From the NCBI GenBank assembly GCA_020086605.1, contig JACBWW010000004.1:37366618-37430617 (forward strand): DNA of 64,000 bases. The letters are read 5' to 3'. Under the pieces are notes generated by a model. The model worked only from the letters and a program-made list of their open reading frames with translations. It was not told where the DNA came from and did no database searches. Positions within the stretch are counted from its first letter, which is position 1. Every line of letters starts with the position of its first letter. A program made the translations under genes and the position numbers. Below, one piece after another: positions 49,925-61,962 of the stretch. The stretch is from Lanius collurio (taxonomy: Eukaryota; Chordata; Aves; Passeriformes; Laniidae).

Positions 49925-51360
49925 CTGTGGAGGAAAGAAATCGAGCTGTAAGTCAGAAATCTGAAATCTCCCTGTTTTGCCACTGATGTGCCTGTGCCAA
50001 GGCATCCCACCTTTCCCTGCTTGATGTCTGCTTTTGCTACAAACAGGAGAGGCAATGACCCCTTTCAAAAGAATATCCAAGTAAATAATTTTGAAGTCAC
50101 AATGTGTTATTTCCATCACTTAAATGTTCCCTCCAACCTCCAGGAATTCCTATTGTTATTTTCCCTTGTAACATCCCCAATATGTTTTTAAATGTGACTG
50201 TTAATGTCCTGCTGCAGTACCCACACTTCAGTAGAAAAGCATGAAGAGGATTGCCTTGCTCCTGTAAATGTACTTTTTCTGTGTACTTGCAGGCATCTAG
50301 ACATTTGCCATGTTAGTGCAATAAATACCTGTGCTCACTTGAAGGCTATAAAATCTAATAAAGCCAGAATTTGAGGGCTTGATGTCTCTTTTCATAACAG
50401 GAAGGAAGGTGACATTTTGGCAAAGACATGGGGAACAGGAAAAAAATCTCCTGTTATTGCCTTCTTGATTTCATGTATGTTATTGGAAGTCTAGACAAAG
50501 TCAAATTAAAAGTCTTTACTAATTAAACAGTGACTTTAGTAAGTTGTTGGCTTCAATGAAATTGCTCAGACTTCATCTTTGCTAGTTCCCAGCCATGGGT
50601 CTATATTAAATCTTTTTTTTTTTTAAAACCTTTCTCACGCTATGTGAGATAATATTATAAATAGAATATTTATGGAGTACTTGATGATTTAAATGTTTTT
50701 TCTCTTACAAAATCTCTAGAAGAAAAGTTATAAAATTCAATTCTAAAAGCCTCTAGGGAGAAAGAAACCCCAAAATCGCAATCCTTTATAAACAAAATGG
50801 GGTAAATGTATTTTTGTCTTTGGCTTTTTTCTAATGAACTCTTGAGAATTTAAGCATTGCAAAAGGGGCTTCTGGAATAAGCAAAGTTGCCAAGTGCCTA
50901 AAGAAGCACACTAGAGAATTCTGAAAAACAGAGATGTTTCCTCTGTGTAATATATAGCAAAACGTTAGAAAGTTAAGCCATTGTCTTGCTGAAGAAGTAG
51001 CTCAGGGTTTAGGGTATGAAGATTGTTGTTTCATTCTTTATGTTGGTGCTATTGCCTATTTTACATGCCCTTCCAATTCCTTGAATTTTCCTTGGCTGCC
51101 CTAATTGCAAAGGAAAGGAAAATTCTCACAAAGTCCTTTGGCTGAATCTGCATCACACCCCTCAGCTTCTACCAGTTTAAATGCTTTAAAACTTTACAGG
51201 TTTACCCAAGGAAGCTCCTTCCCCAAATCTATGCCCTTGACACCATCCAATAACGGAATTTCTAGTTGTATTAAACTTTTGAAACAGCAGGCATCTTCTG
51301 TCTCTGAACTAACGCTTATTTTTGCTAGTCTATGTTCTAGAGAAAAGCTGCAAGTTTGGG
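49925..51360. other. Unique AT-rich stretch
   Basis: No gene or transposon was recognised. A plus-strand open frame at 51105-51431 (108 codons) is Ser-rich and hydrophilic for its first 80 codons, then runs into a T-rich tract. It has no known motif and is not called as a gene. Confidence 0.5.
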
Positions 51361-51412
51361 GTTTTTTTGTTTGTTTGGTTTTGTTTTGTTTTGTTTTTTT
51401 GAGGTTTTATTT
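51361..51412. repeat. T-rich tract with TTTG/TTTTG units
   Basis: A T7 run, then TTTG and repeated TTTTG units. It is a reverse-oriented member of the A-rich/CAAA class. Confidence 0.85.
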
Positions 51413-54057
51413 TTTTACATATACTTATTAAGATATGCTTTTTTAATTTGGGTGGTTGGTTTGGGGTTTTTAGGTTGCTCTTTATTTTCTGCATTTAGAC
51501 AAAACCAGTCAGTTCATCCCGTGCAAATAACTCAAAAGTAAAACTAAAGAACTGAAAGGACTGCTGGGAATTGAGTAGCACTGATGATTAATGGCCTGCT
51601 GCCTCTGAAAACTGCAAGTCAGATATGAAATTTCTTTGATAACAAAACTGCAATTTCATATTTTAGTTCATATATGTATTCAAACATATTACTATATGTG
51701 CTTGCTTTCTTCCTGACATGCACACAAACTTTCCATTGAAATTTTTGTTAATTGCTAAAGTGCTTTCAATTAAAAGTGTTATGTTGTAATTGCTGTTGCT
51801 GTGACAGCCTTTTGATCTTATGAAACAACACTGGATTTGACAGGAAACTCAGATACCATGGCTAGATATACCCACAATTGTTGATTCAAATCAGAGTATG
51901 TCAGTCAAGTTTGGGGAGCTGGTACTAAGCGTATTGAACCAATCTCAGAAGGAAGGTTGTTTAAAACCAGGTGATGCTTCCCAGGAAAAATTATGATGTT
52001 TGAGAATATAATTATGGGTAGAGCTCCTGAAATCTGGTTTGGCTGTAAAGTCTGTGTAAAAATATAAGCTTTTAATTTTTCTTTTTTCTTCTATTCTTAC
52101 CTCCTATTCTCTCCACACTGAAGTGAATTTCATTAGATCTTTACTTTGGAACCTACTTTTATTTATTTCAGGTTTATAAAACCATGTTATCTGTTTCTGG
52201 TTTTGTCTTTAGATGCACATTATACTTGGACTTATGGAAATACTTCCATATGAATTATAACTGGAGATCTCTACCCAGGCAAATGGCTACAAATGTCCCC
52301 TTTGAAAGAAGATATTTCTCTCTGTTGGAGGTTATTGATATGTGTCTTTCGCAGTAGTGAGAAGTTTGAAAATAGTCAAACAATTAAGGGATATGTGACA
52401 GCAGTGTGTGATCGTAATTACTGGCTAATTTCTTCCATTTTGAAGATGCCACATTATAAAATAGTGGGGAAACTGTGCTGGCTCCAGGGCAATCTATACT
52501 GCAGAAGTGTACAACTGGTCACTAAGTAGGAGTGACACCGGGCAGAGCCATGCCTTAGAGTTTTTATCCACATCATTAAACATCTGGAGTTTTGCCCACA
52601 AGTTAGAGCAGAAGACTGATGCTGGAGAGCTTGGGTCAAGGGAGCTTGATTTTTTTAATGGGATTAAACAAATCATCCTGCCTCTATCTTCACTTTTAAC
52701 GTCAATTTTGGGGTAAGATTCTTTCAGCATTACCATCATGATTTGGAATTCCAGATGTTACTGCAATATATGCGATGCCTATGATGAAAAATATCATAGT
52801 TAACTGTTACTAAAGAAACATTGAGTGTAAAGTATACATTAACCTTCATTGAAGAGACTAGTCTTCAGTCAGTAAGACCTACCATTATTGTTCAGATAGA
52901 TCTAAGAATAATTTTCATCTGTCTCCAACCCATGTTATCAATTTAGACTGTTAAATCTTTCCTCAATGGATACAGTTGCTGTTTTTTCTTATAATTGGAA
53001 AAACTGTGGAGAATCGTTTTCCCCAATCTTCTTTTCTTTTTCGATGAGTCATTACCATTAGCAGAGTTATAGAGATTAGTCATGTATTTGTTTGTATTTT
53101 CAGAATGGGGATAGGCCTTAATGATAAAGAAAGTACTACTGGCTTTAGAGTTGAGGGAGAGCATAAGGCAGTTTGTGTAAATCTCATTGCAGCTCATTAC
53201 TTTTAAACAATAGAAATGAGGGGGATTTATGGAACACTAGAGATATACCAGATCTATGTGTCTGGCTTTGACTATGGAACCATGAAGAAGACCATTCACT
53301 TGCATCATTCAGCCCAGATTTTACAGGGGCCTCAGATGTGCTGAGTCAAGACTGTAGGAGCTGAGCAAGCTTGGTGAGAGCAGCCGTGTGAAGCAGATCT
53401 TATGGCTAAGACGCAGGCACTTCCAAACCACAGTCTTACATACCCAGAGCAACAGAAATGCACAACCAAGTCTCTGCTAGACTCCTGGAAAATCATGGCT
53501 TTAATGTAATTAAGCAGCATAGTGAGCTCCATTTGCCTTGATGGTGCAAATCTCACACACCTTGCTGACAGTTTCACTGTCTTGCTGCATTATGTCTCTA
53601 CTTTGATTAGGCCCAGCTACATTTAATTAGCAGGTTGTTTCATCAATTAGATAATGAACCCTAAAGTCACCTTCTTGCTTACATGTGCTTTGAACAAAAA
53701 TCTTCATCTTAGTGACAGATCATTGAGAAAGGGAAGAGGAGAAACCAATGTAATTAAGATGTGAGCTCACACAAATGCCTATATGACTCTGGAGCATGAA
53801 ACTAAAAATACTTTGAACTCTAAAACATTGAAGACATTGAGTTCAATGAACATAAACTCCAAGGATTTCAATTGACTTATCATTTGATTATGTCTATGAT
53901 GAATAAGAGAAAGATATTTGAAAGTATCTTTGCTCCCACTTCATTGATTTTTCTAAAGCCAGAGTTAGGCTAATACTGAGTTGAAATTTAATGTAGTTTA
54001 GTGCTTATGTAGCACTGTCATAAAATCATTCTGAGTTTGTAATGAATAGCAGTAGGT
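51413..54057. other. Unique non-coding stretch
   Basis: No recognisable gene or transposon. The overlapping open frames at 52293-52739 on both strands have no motif. Confidence 0.55.
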
Positions 54058-54114
54058 AAAAAACCAAAATGAGAAAAAAACCCAAAACAACACAACCAAA
54101 ACAAAAAAAAAACA
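54058..54114. repeat. A-rich low-complexity tract with CCAAA/CCC
   Basis: A runs are interrupted by CC, CCC and CAACACAACC, ending in an A10 run. It belongs to the same class as the tract at 5355-5430. Confidence 0.8.
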
Positions 54115-56179
54115 TGACCATTTATAGAAAACACTTACTAGCAAAATTCTGATACAGTGGGATGGAAAGAGATGAAAGTTCCCCTTCAAACAATTAGGAA
54201 TTGCCTCAACTTTGTTGAATTTGTGGAATTTGGAATAAGGATGGATCAAGGTTCATCTTGGCTTGTGAGATTATGAGAAGTCTGCATTATGCCATGTAAT
54301 GAAAATAAATGCTAAGCTGAAAAAAAAGTGAGTATTTTCAGGGATTAGCTTCTCTTCCTTTCTTTAGGTTTTGCTTTGCTTCTATATTTGTGTTTTGCAA
54401 CTTCAGCTTCTCCATCTGGAAGGTGTTCTACGATATAGAATCTTAGGATATAAGTAAAGAATTAGTATTTAATGCAAAATAAGTTGCAGTGGCAGTTAAT
54501 ATGTCAGTTCTTTAACAGCTATAGTGACTACATCAAGGATTCAAGCATGGATCAAACTCCAGTGCTGGCACCAAAATTTTGGCCAAATACACAAATAAGG
54601 AACAAAGGCCATTTTTTTTTCAGCTATTCAAAGTTATTTAAGAGGTAGAAACAGTCTAGAAGATGTGAGAATGACAAACAAGAATTTGTATATGTGCATA
54701 CAAATATATGCATGTTGGAATATATTTGTCTATAGCATTCTTGTGTCAAATATTTCTGTTTGTTTTCTTGTCATGATTAACTTAAAAGCATGCTTAGTAG
54801 GGAAACATATTTGTTCTTTTCTATTAATCTAATTTTACCATGTAACATTGGTAGTATGTAAGCTTTTCAAAATCAAAAAAATGAAGTATTTCTGTCTGCA
54901 TTACTGGTGAATAGTGAGGAATCCTGTTATTTCTTAGGTATTTTGCTTGTACTGTGGTAGAGCATGGTGTATTGTCTGGTAGAGTTCCACTGGAAATAGT
55001 TGATAGAATTTTTCTTTCAGACTCCTAGAAAAACGGTATAATTGTTTAGTATTTTGCTCTTTTACTGAGAAACACCTCCACTGACTCAACAAATTTATAC
55101 ACTGCTTTAATTAAAAGAGATTTCTTGAAGGTTAGGGTTCCTATATTTTTAAATATTGGACTTAAATGAAATTATAAGTGTAACTAGTTGGTACCATTAG
55201 CCTTAAAACATCCCACTCCAAATGCAGATATCAATCCAATAAGAACAGGATTAATTATGTTCTCTTGACTCCACTGCCATCAGTGGATGATTGAGGATTT
55301 AAGAAGTTTTTTCTTGAATGTTGCTCACACTTTATGGGATGTGTCCTCCATTTTCTTTTTTGTGCTTTAGTCACACACTTGTTGTCATATTTAAGTCCCA
55401 AATTCTTGCAGAAAAGCAAAATGGCAAAACTCCCCATGTCTAACAAAGTCCGTTTTGTGTTTGTTCTTTCCATTTTCTATTATCAATCTGCTACCCCCTT
55501 TTTCATTCCAAAAGACAATTAGTCTTTTGGAAATTCTATTCAATGTATTTCTTATACTGTATGATATTGTTAATATTTCTAGTCTCCAACTACCCAACAT
55601 GAACAACAGAATGATCTTTTCAAGTCAGACCAAAGGTCCATATTCTTCAGTATATTTTTCCTGTAGTAGGACACAGTAGACATATAGGAAAGTTTATAGG
55701 AAAAAACCATAAGATTATTATAATTAATGTATTTTTTTACTCTCTAGTATTTTCAACTTAAAACTTTGTTGGGATGCTATTTTTTGTGATACTCTTGATA
55801 GTTTGTCATTCTGCTAGCTTGTCTCATCAGTTTTTGATGCAAGGTCACCCAGGTTCCTTTTATCATGATGAGTGCCCCAACATGAGGGTGGTGATACTGG
55901 CTCAGGTATTCTTTCTTCTATAAGGAATTATATGAACACACTCAAGTCTTAGAGTGTGTCAACTGTTTATGCTTCCTCCCTGGCTAGGTATTTATCAGTC
56001 TCTGACTCTTTTCAGTTCAGATTAATTTCTGAGTCTGAAGTAAGTTTATATTTGATAAATCATATTGGTTTACTCTTCCAAATACTTGTCTAGCATCATT
56101 TTGTATAACTACATGCTTTCTGGAAAAGTATTCATTTTTGTGTCCTGATGCATAAACTTTTTACTTTCTAATGCTTATA
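54115..56179. other. Unique AT-rich stretch
   Basis: No gene or transposon was recognised. Short open frames at 55255-55679 overlap on both strands and lack motifs. Confidence 0.55.
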
Positions 56180-56795
56180 TAAAGAGATGAAGCAAAATCT
56201 GGACACAGTAGAGGAGCAGAGTAGAGGAGCAGGATCTCCTCTCCCAATGTGCTAGCAGTGCTTTTCCTATTGTGCCTCAGGAAACCATTGGCTTTTTTGC
56301 TTACTCCTGGTCACAGATAGCTTGTTGTCCCCCAGGACCCCCCACAGGACCTCCACAGAGCTGCTTTCCAAGAGCTCAGCCCCCAGCCCGTGCTGGTGCC
56401 CAGGAGCAGGACCCTGCACTGGCCTTGGCTGAATTTTGGAAGGTCCCTCTCTGCCCATGTCTCCAGCCTGCTGAGGCCTGACAAAGGGCTGCACAGCCCT
56501 CTGGGGTATGGGCCACTCCTCCCAGCTTTGTGTCTGCAGGGAACTCGCTGAGGAGGCATCTCCCCTTCATCCAAGTCACTGATGGAGGAGTTAAACAGTG
56601 GGCCCAGTATTGAACCCCGGGGGACACCACCAGTGACAGGCCTTCAACTCGACCCTGTGCTGCTGATCACAATCCTCTGGGATCTGCCACCCCGCCAGTT
56701 CTCAATCCACCTCACTGTCCACTCATCCAGCTCCCACTTCCCGAGTTTGACCTATTAGATTATCACAGTGTCAAAAGCCTTGTGGAAGTAATGCA
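56180..56795 (-). mobile_element. CR1 LINE fragment covering the reverse transcriptase core and following ORF2 region
   Basis: Reading down the minus strand the blocks appear in CR1 order: FHKAFDTV (56764-56781 is KAFDTV), WTVRWIENWRGGRSQRIV, RPVTGGVPRGSILGP (about 56600-56643), ISDLDEG, ADTKLGG (about 56519-56537), LETWAERDLPKF, CRVLLLG, LLESSSVE with VLGDNKL, and KANGFLRHNRKSTAS. The blocks are spread over several frames with an in-frame stop before RPVTGG, so there are many indels. The catalytic [YF]ADD motif is damaged: one Asp is lost and a Pro inserted (PADT). The copy ends near the position equivalent to SALVRPHLE and lacks the 3' end. It is relatively GC-rich for the window, which explains the overlapping open frames at 56272-56630 on both strands. 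Confidence 0.93.
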
Positions 56796-57066
56796 TTTAA
56801 AGAGGGAATGGCAAAGCTTTTGTTTTCTATTCTTTCCCTAATAATTTCTTATGTTAATATGCTTTTTTGACTACTATAAAATTGTTTTCATAGTGTTATC
56901 TGCCGTTATGTCACAATCCTCCACTGCACAGCTGTTTCCCTGTATTGCAGAATTCATTTATCTGAATTGCCCTTGCCATCCCATTCTTCCTACATGTGCC
57001 TATCCCTTTCTGCAGTAAAACAGTCTGGATGATGAAAGTCATTACCTCAAAAAGAAATAATAAGAG

Positions 57067-57081
57067 AAAAAAAAAAAAAAA
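57067..57081. repeat. Poly(A) run, 15 bases
   Basis: An uninterrupted A run with no associated element. Confidence 0.9.
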
Positions 57082-58410
57082 GAATTGCAGAGTAAACTTC
57101 ACAAACTCCATGTGTACTAGGAAGTCTAAGATACTATTTCAAGAAAACTAAAGTGAGAAAAAGAGCTACAACATTAAGATTCCTGAGCTGCTCTGTAAAC
57201 CTGCATTCCTTCTTACATAAGCTTAGGTGCAAAGATGAGCAACAACTATTTTGGAGAATCAGCTTAAGCCAGACATACAGAACTTCAAAGGAGCATGCTC
57301 CAGGACCACCAGGTCCCTCACTCTGCAGCAGACAGGGAGAGATGGTCTTAGATAATGTCTCTAAATAGGGCTGACACTCTCTCTGGACTTGCCACTCCAC
57401 TGGAAGCTCTGACAAATTTGTCCTATTACCAAGGATTTTGTGAAAAAAATAATGTCTTGTAAAATTCCTGGCCAGTCTTATTATTCAGCCCACTAAGCAT
57501 AAAATCAAATCTTGGAGGTGGCCATTAACTCTCAGGGAAGTCTGGCTTTATTTTACTAAAAAACAGAAAAAAAAAAGGTGAATCTTTACACATGGACTGT
57601 AGCAATTTCTGCAGCAAATTCCAATATAAATAGGTGTGGCCAGTAGTGATTTCAAAGAGCAAAAAGTATCATGACTGTAGGATGGTAAAATAATTTGACT
57701 CTTAAAAACAATACCTCATTATAAATCATAAGAATTGTCAATAGCAGCACCAGGACTCACCAAAGCAGGTAACTCATTATCATGACCTAAATAAAACAGA
57801 AGTAGGAATGGCTCTGTTAAAAACAAAAGATGAAGGCATCCTGAGAAAGGGCAAACACCATCAGCTAAATCTCAGGAGGTCTATGTAGAAACATTCATAT
57901 TTTTAAGTGCTAAGCTAATTTATTGCTTTTCATGCCATAATAAAACCTAACCACAGGAAATACTTGAATTTTGAATTCTGCCTTGTGCATAGAGAATCCT
58001 GGGAAACATGTCTGCTCACACAGTGTTACTAATAATAGCATAAATTATTAAAGCTGACAGAATTTTTACAGCTAATGCATGTGCACTTTGTAGTCTGCAC
58101 TTTCTTCGGCTTAGACAATGAACAAACTCCAATAAGGTTTTGTTTCTGCAGTTCATGTGCCAGCATAATGCTGCTATCTGTGATCATAGCTCTGCAGGAA
58201 AATGTTAAAATACAAATAAAAAAAAGGTGAAAAAGAGGCAAATAATCCCCCATGTTTAAATTAAATTTTCTGTTGACAACACGTTCCTGTAATAGTTCTT
58301 TCTTTACTGGAAAATATAAATAACTAAAGAATGCCTATTTAAATATGTGTCAAATGGTGTTGATAATCTCAGTATTAAGATAGGTATTGCTCTTCAAGAA
58401 CTTTTTACTA

Positions 58411-58427
58411 TTTTTTTTTTTTTTTTT
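58411..58427. repeat. Poly(T) run, 17 bases
   Basis: An uninterrupted T run with no associated element. Confidence 0.9.
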
Positions 58428-60443
58428 AATGTGGGAAAACCCCTATATTTTAAACAGATCTTAAGCTTTAAAGATATTTATGAGTACAAGTAATTTTAAA
58501 AAATGCTTTGTGTTTGAGCTCAAAAAAAGGGAACTAGCAGATATATAAAAAATAATTTTGTCAATAATTTCTATACTTTGTTATGTTTTTGAATGCTTGA
58601 ATCTTATTTGTAGCCACCATCAATAAAACAACTTTAAAATATATTTTGAGCATGCTAAGTTCAGGTATTTAAGTTTGGTTTTTAAGAGTCAACTTTAGAA
58701 CAATTAACAGCTTAGTATTTGGGAACTGGGCATTGATTTTAAGGAAGTCAAGCTGGCTGGGGTAAGTGCAAATTTGTAGAAATGCTAGGTAAGTTGGAAA
58801 ATATAGACAGACTTTGACAGCTGTGGTCTTAAGAATTTTATGATAGTTTTCTGCATTTTTATATATCATATTTTGCTAAATATTTCTAATTCTTTTTAAA
58901 AGATATTGCTGATGCAAATGAAGAGGCATTCACACACATTTTATCATTATGCATATACATACTTAGTTTTTAAGTGTGGTGCAGAAGGAAATGCCATAGA
59001 TTTATTTCTGAACTGTGGTCACGGGAGTTTTAATTGCGTCTTTATGTGAAAAGCTTTTCACCAACAACTTTGGAACATGCCTTGTCCTCTAATTATTCTT
59101 TTTGCAAAAACTGTCCATGCTCAGAGTTTCTCTAACTGCCTTTTTCCTCATTACTCTCTGCCCACTTTTAGGGTATGAATAGCTATCAGTACGTGATTTT
59201 TCTTTCATATCCTGCCAAAGGAGGTCTCTACTGTGCACAGCAATGTGTTGGTGATTTAAAAGAATCCTTCTCTGCAGGAAGCAATAACAGTAGAAATGAT
59301 TTAAACAAAACCTAAAATGTCACCTTAGACTAATGAAATTCCCTCATCAAGCAACACAGAGCTGACACTTCTGTGAGATCCTTTGAAACTCAGATTAAGA
59401 AGAGAAAATTAAACTTGAAATGACAGGAAACAAAACCATCTCTGTTTCCACTGGAAATAGATGAGAACAGTATGTTGATTATTCTCAGACAAGCTGATTT
59501 CATAGGCAGTGACCCTAACTCAGTATAAAGAACAGCTAACAACATGGCTTTAGATGGCTGGCAATTTTCTCTGTTGCTGGTCATTTAAAAAATGAAATAG
59601 CCGTCTGTCTTGGAGCTGGCCCATCTGTGGCTTTACTCATATGTCCCCTCATATGCAGGGAGACAGTTGAGGAACTGCCTTACTGGCTCAACCTCGAGAT
59701 TATTTTCATCCATTTTTTCCCATTCCTGTGAGTGAGCAGTGCAAGTGCTCTAGTTGAAAATATAGAATTCCTGGACAGATGGCAGTTATAAAATAACCTG
59801 TGTGTAAGTTTTCTTTTAAATTCATCTCAATAAATATATCAATGCCTGCTCTGAATTGCAGTGCTTTGTAGCTCTTTAATTCAGCTCAGTAAAGTTGTGG
59901 GTTCAAGCCTCTTGAGATATTCGCAATACCCACAAACACCCCTCAACCCCGCATTTAAATCTAGGTAAGTCTCTACCTCTGGTGGTACCTCTTAGTAAAT
60001 ATCAGAGACTAGATGCTTTTTTGGGGAGGGCATCAGTGTTTGTAGAGGTTCCTTGGTTTTAGTGGAGTGCAGATGTGAGAGCGCAGCACTGGGAAACTGT
60101 TTCTGTGAGCTGCAGCTTTCCTGAATAAGGACTGTTATGTGTCCTATAGGGACACTCTAGTATCACTTAACAACACTACATTTGGCTGCACAAGACTGCA
60201 AAAATAGACATGCAAAACATTTAGGCTGAATCCTGAGGTTGGAGTCTTCAGCTTCTTTTGGATCAATTAGAAATGGGAACTTAACTCAGATAGTCCCTGC
60301 ACACACCACCATTTCTCTCTCAGCTGCTCAGCTGTGTGTGAGAGTCTAGATGTAATTTTGCTTTGGGCGCAGAGCCAGTCCCTGCAACACTGAAAGAAGT
60401 GATAGTTCAGGGCTGCTCTTTTACTTCTTTTCATCACTGCTGA

Positions 60444-60902
60444 GTGTTGTTTTACTTTCCTTATTTCAGAAAGAAACTCATCATCCAGTGTGTGGGCTGT
60501 CAACAGCTCCCTCGCACTCTCATTTTCTGCTGCGGTACAGCCCGATGGGGACTGCTGGCCGTCCACGATGTTTCCGCACCCTGGCTGCTCTGCCCCCAGC
60601 TTTCCAGCCTCCTTTGCCTGCAGTGTGTGCCCATAAATTCCCCCTGCAGACACAGCACTGCATGCAGTGTGACCACCACGGCAGCAGCCGCAGTTATCTG
60701 GAGAGATGGCTGCTTCCTGCAGGGAGAGATTTTACCGTATTGGATCAGGTCACACAACCATGACATCCAGCATCTTGCTTTAAGCAATGACCAGTACCTG
60801 ATGTTTCAAATGAAGCTGAAAGCACCTGACAATGTAACTGGAGAATCTGTGTGTGGCAGAAGTAAAGAGTTTATTTTACTGGCTCTAGGTGTCTATGGAT
60901 GA
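60444..60902. other. GC- and CpG-richer block with overlapping open frames, unassigned
   Basis: The core (about 60480-60740) is visibly richer in G+C and CpG than its surroundings. It is open in two plus-strand frames (152 codons at 60444-60902 and 91 codons at 60488-60763) and two minus-strand frames (128 codons at 60267-60653 and 95 codons at 60500-60787). On the plus strand the block is preceded by a good acceptor-like sequence (gttttactttccttatttcag, ending at about 60470). None of the translations matches a family I know. The multiple open frames are partly a result of high GC. It could be a real exon, an old GC-rich repeat or a regulatory island. Confidence 0.3.
60656..60669. repeat. 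14-bp perfect palindrome
   Basis: CACTGCATGCAGTG equals its own reverse complement. It sits inside the GC-richer block. There are no flanking pairs. Confidence 0.85.
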
Positions 60903-61011
60903 AAACTCAGCTACTCCTATAGTAAACTATAAAGCCATGAGTGCCTTCTGTGTCTGGAGGTGGACTTAGGAACACTTTAATAGTAATGGCAAGCTGTCTT
61001 TAATTGGTCTA

Positions 61012-61052
61012 GGAAAAAAAAAAAAAAAACCAACAACAACAAAAAAACAACA
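61012..61052. repeat. A-rich tract with CAA triplets
   Basis: An A16 run is followed by CCAACAACAACAAAAAAACAACA. It belongs to the same class as the tracts at 5355 and 15871. Confidence 0.85.
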
Positions 61053-61944
61053 TAGTGAGAGCCAGAGATGACAACTGCATCACAGACTTGGTGAAAAAGG
61101 TATTTTCTATCTATCTGAATTTATAGACAAGTCAGAATTTTCCTGGCCAAACTAAAAAACATTGACTGACATGCTGCTAAAGCTAGCACACTGTGCTGTT
61201 AACACTGGTTCATTATATTTTATTGCTTATTGCAGGGCTGCTGGTATGGAACACTGTGTTCAGATAAAGGTCCTCTGAAGCACCAATGTGAAATAGTGGA
61301 ACCCTGATAACTGTACAAATTAAGATACCTTTAATGGGTTATAAAAGCACAGTCCATCCACAGCTGTTTTTAGAAGTTGATAGTGATTTCCCTGTTCTAG
61401 AGATCAGGTAATTTTTAAAACCTGTGGTCTTTGTTGATTTTTAATGGCTGTGATAATGTTGATTGAATTGTTTGTGCTGACAGTGCTAATATAACTAAAA
61501 TGATCTGTTTAATGTCGTTTGATTTTCAAGGTTTCAGAAGGACTAAAACATTGGGTGACAAATGTTTAGATGAAATCTTTGATGATAGAGAGTTTTAGGA
61601 GGTCATTTTAGTGTGTGCTGAATCCCAGCTGCAGTAAGCTGTACATCTCTGTTATGCTGCTGCATGTGTTTTCAAATGAAACACCTAATCCAGCACCTAT
61701 AGTATTTTATATGAGTATAAGGGTACCAGTTGCACCATAAGAACTGTTTTTTTTAAAAGAAACAGGTCTTCAACAAAGAAAGATTTCCCAAGTGAATCCA
61801 TCTTAGAAAAAGTTGGGGTGAATTTTAGATGTACTACACAGACCTATTCCTGTGTTGGTAGAATTGTTTCCCTATGCTGTCAAGTCAAAAGGATAAACTA
61901 GAACTGAAAGTTTAATGCAATTAAAATGCTGAGCTATCAACTTC

Positions 61945-61962
61945 TTTTTTTTTTTTTTTTTT
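61945..61962. repeat. Poly(T) run, 18 bases
   Basis: An uninterrupted T run with no associated element. Confidence 0.9.

Larger units (their letters stand above)
56796..60443. other. Unique AT-rich stretch with homopolymers
   Basis: It includes A15 (57067-57081) and T17 (58411-58427) runs. The minus-strand open frame at 57134-57415 (93 codons) has no recognisable motif. No gene or transposon was recognised. Confidence 0.55.

Noticed and set aside
56272..56630. Overlapping Pro/Ala/Gly-rich open frames on both strands
   Set aside because: They are frames of the GC-rich CR1 reverse transcriptase fragment, not an independent gene.
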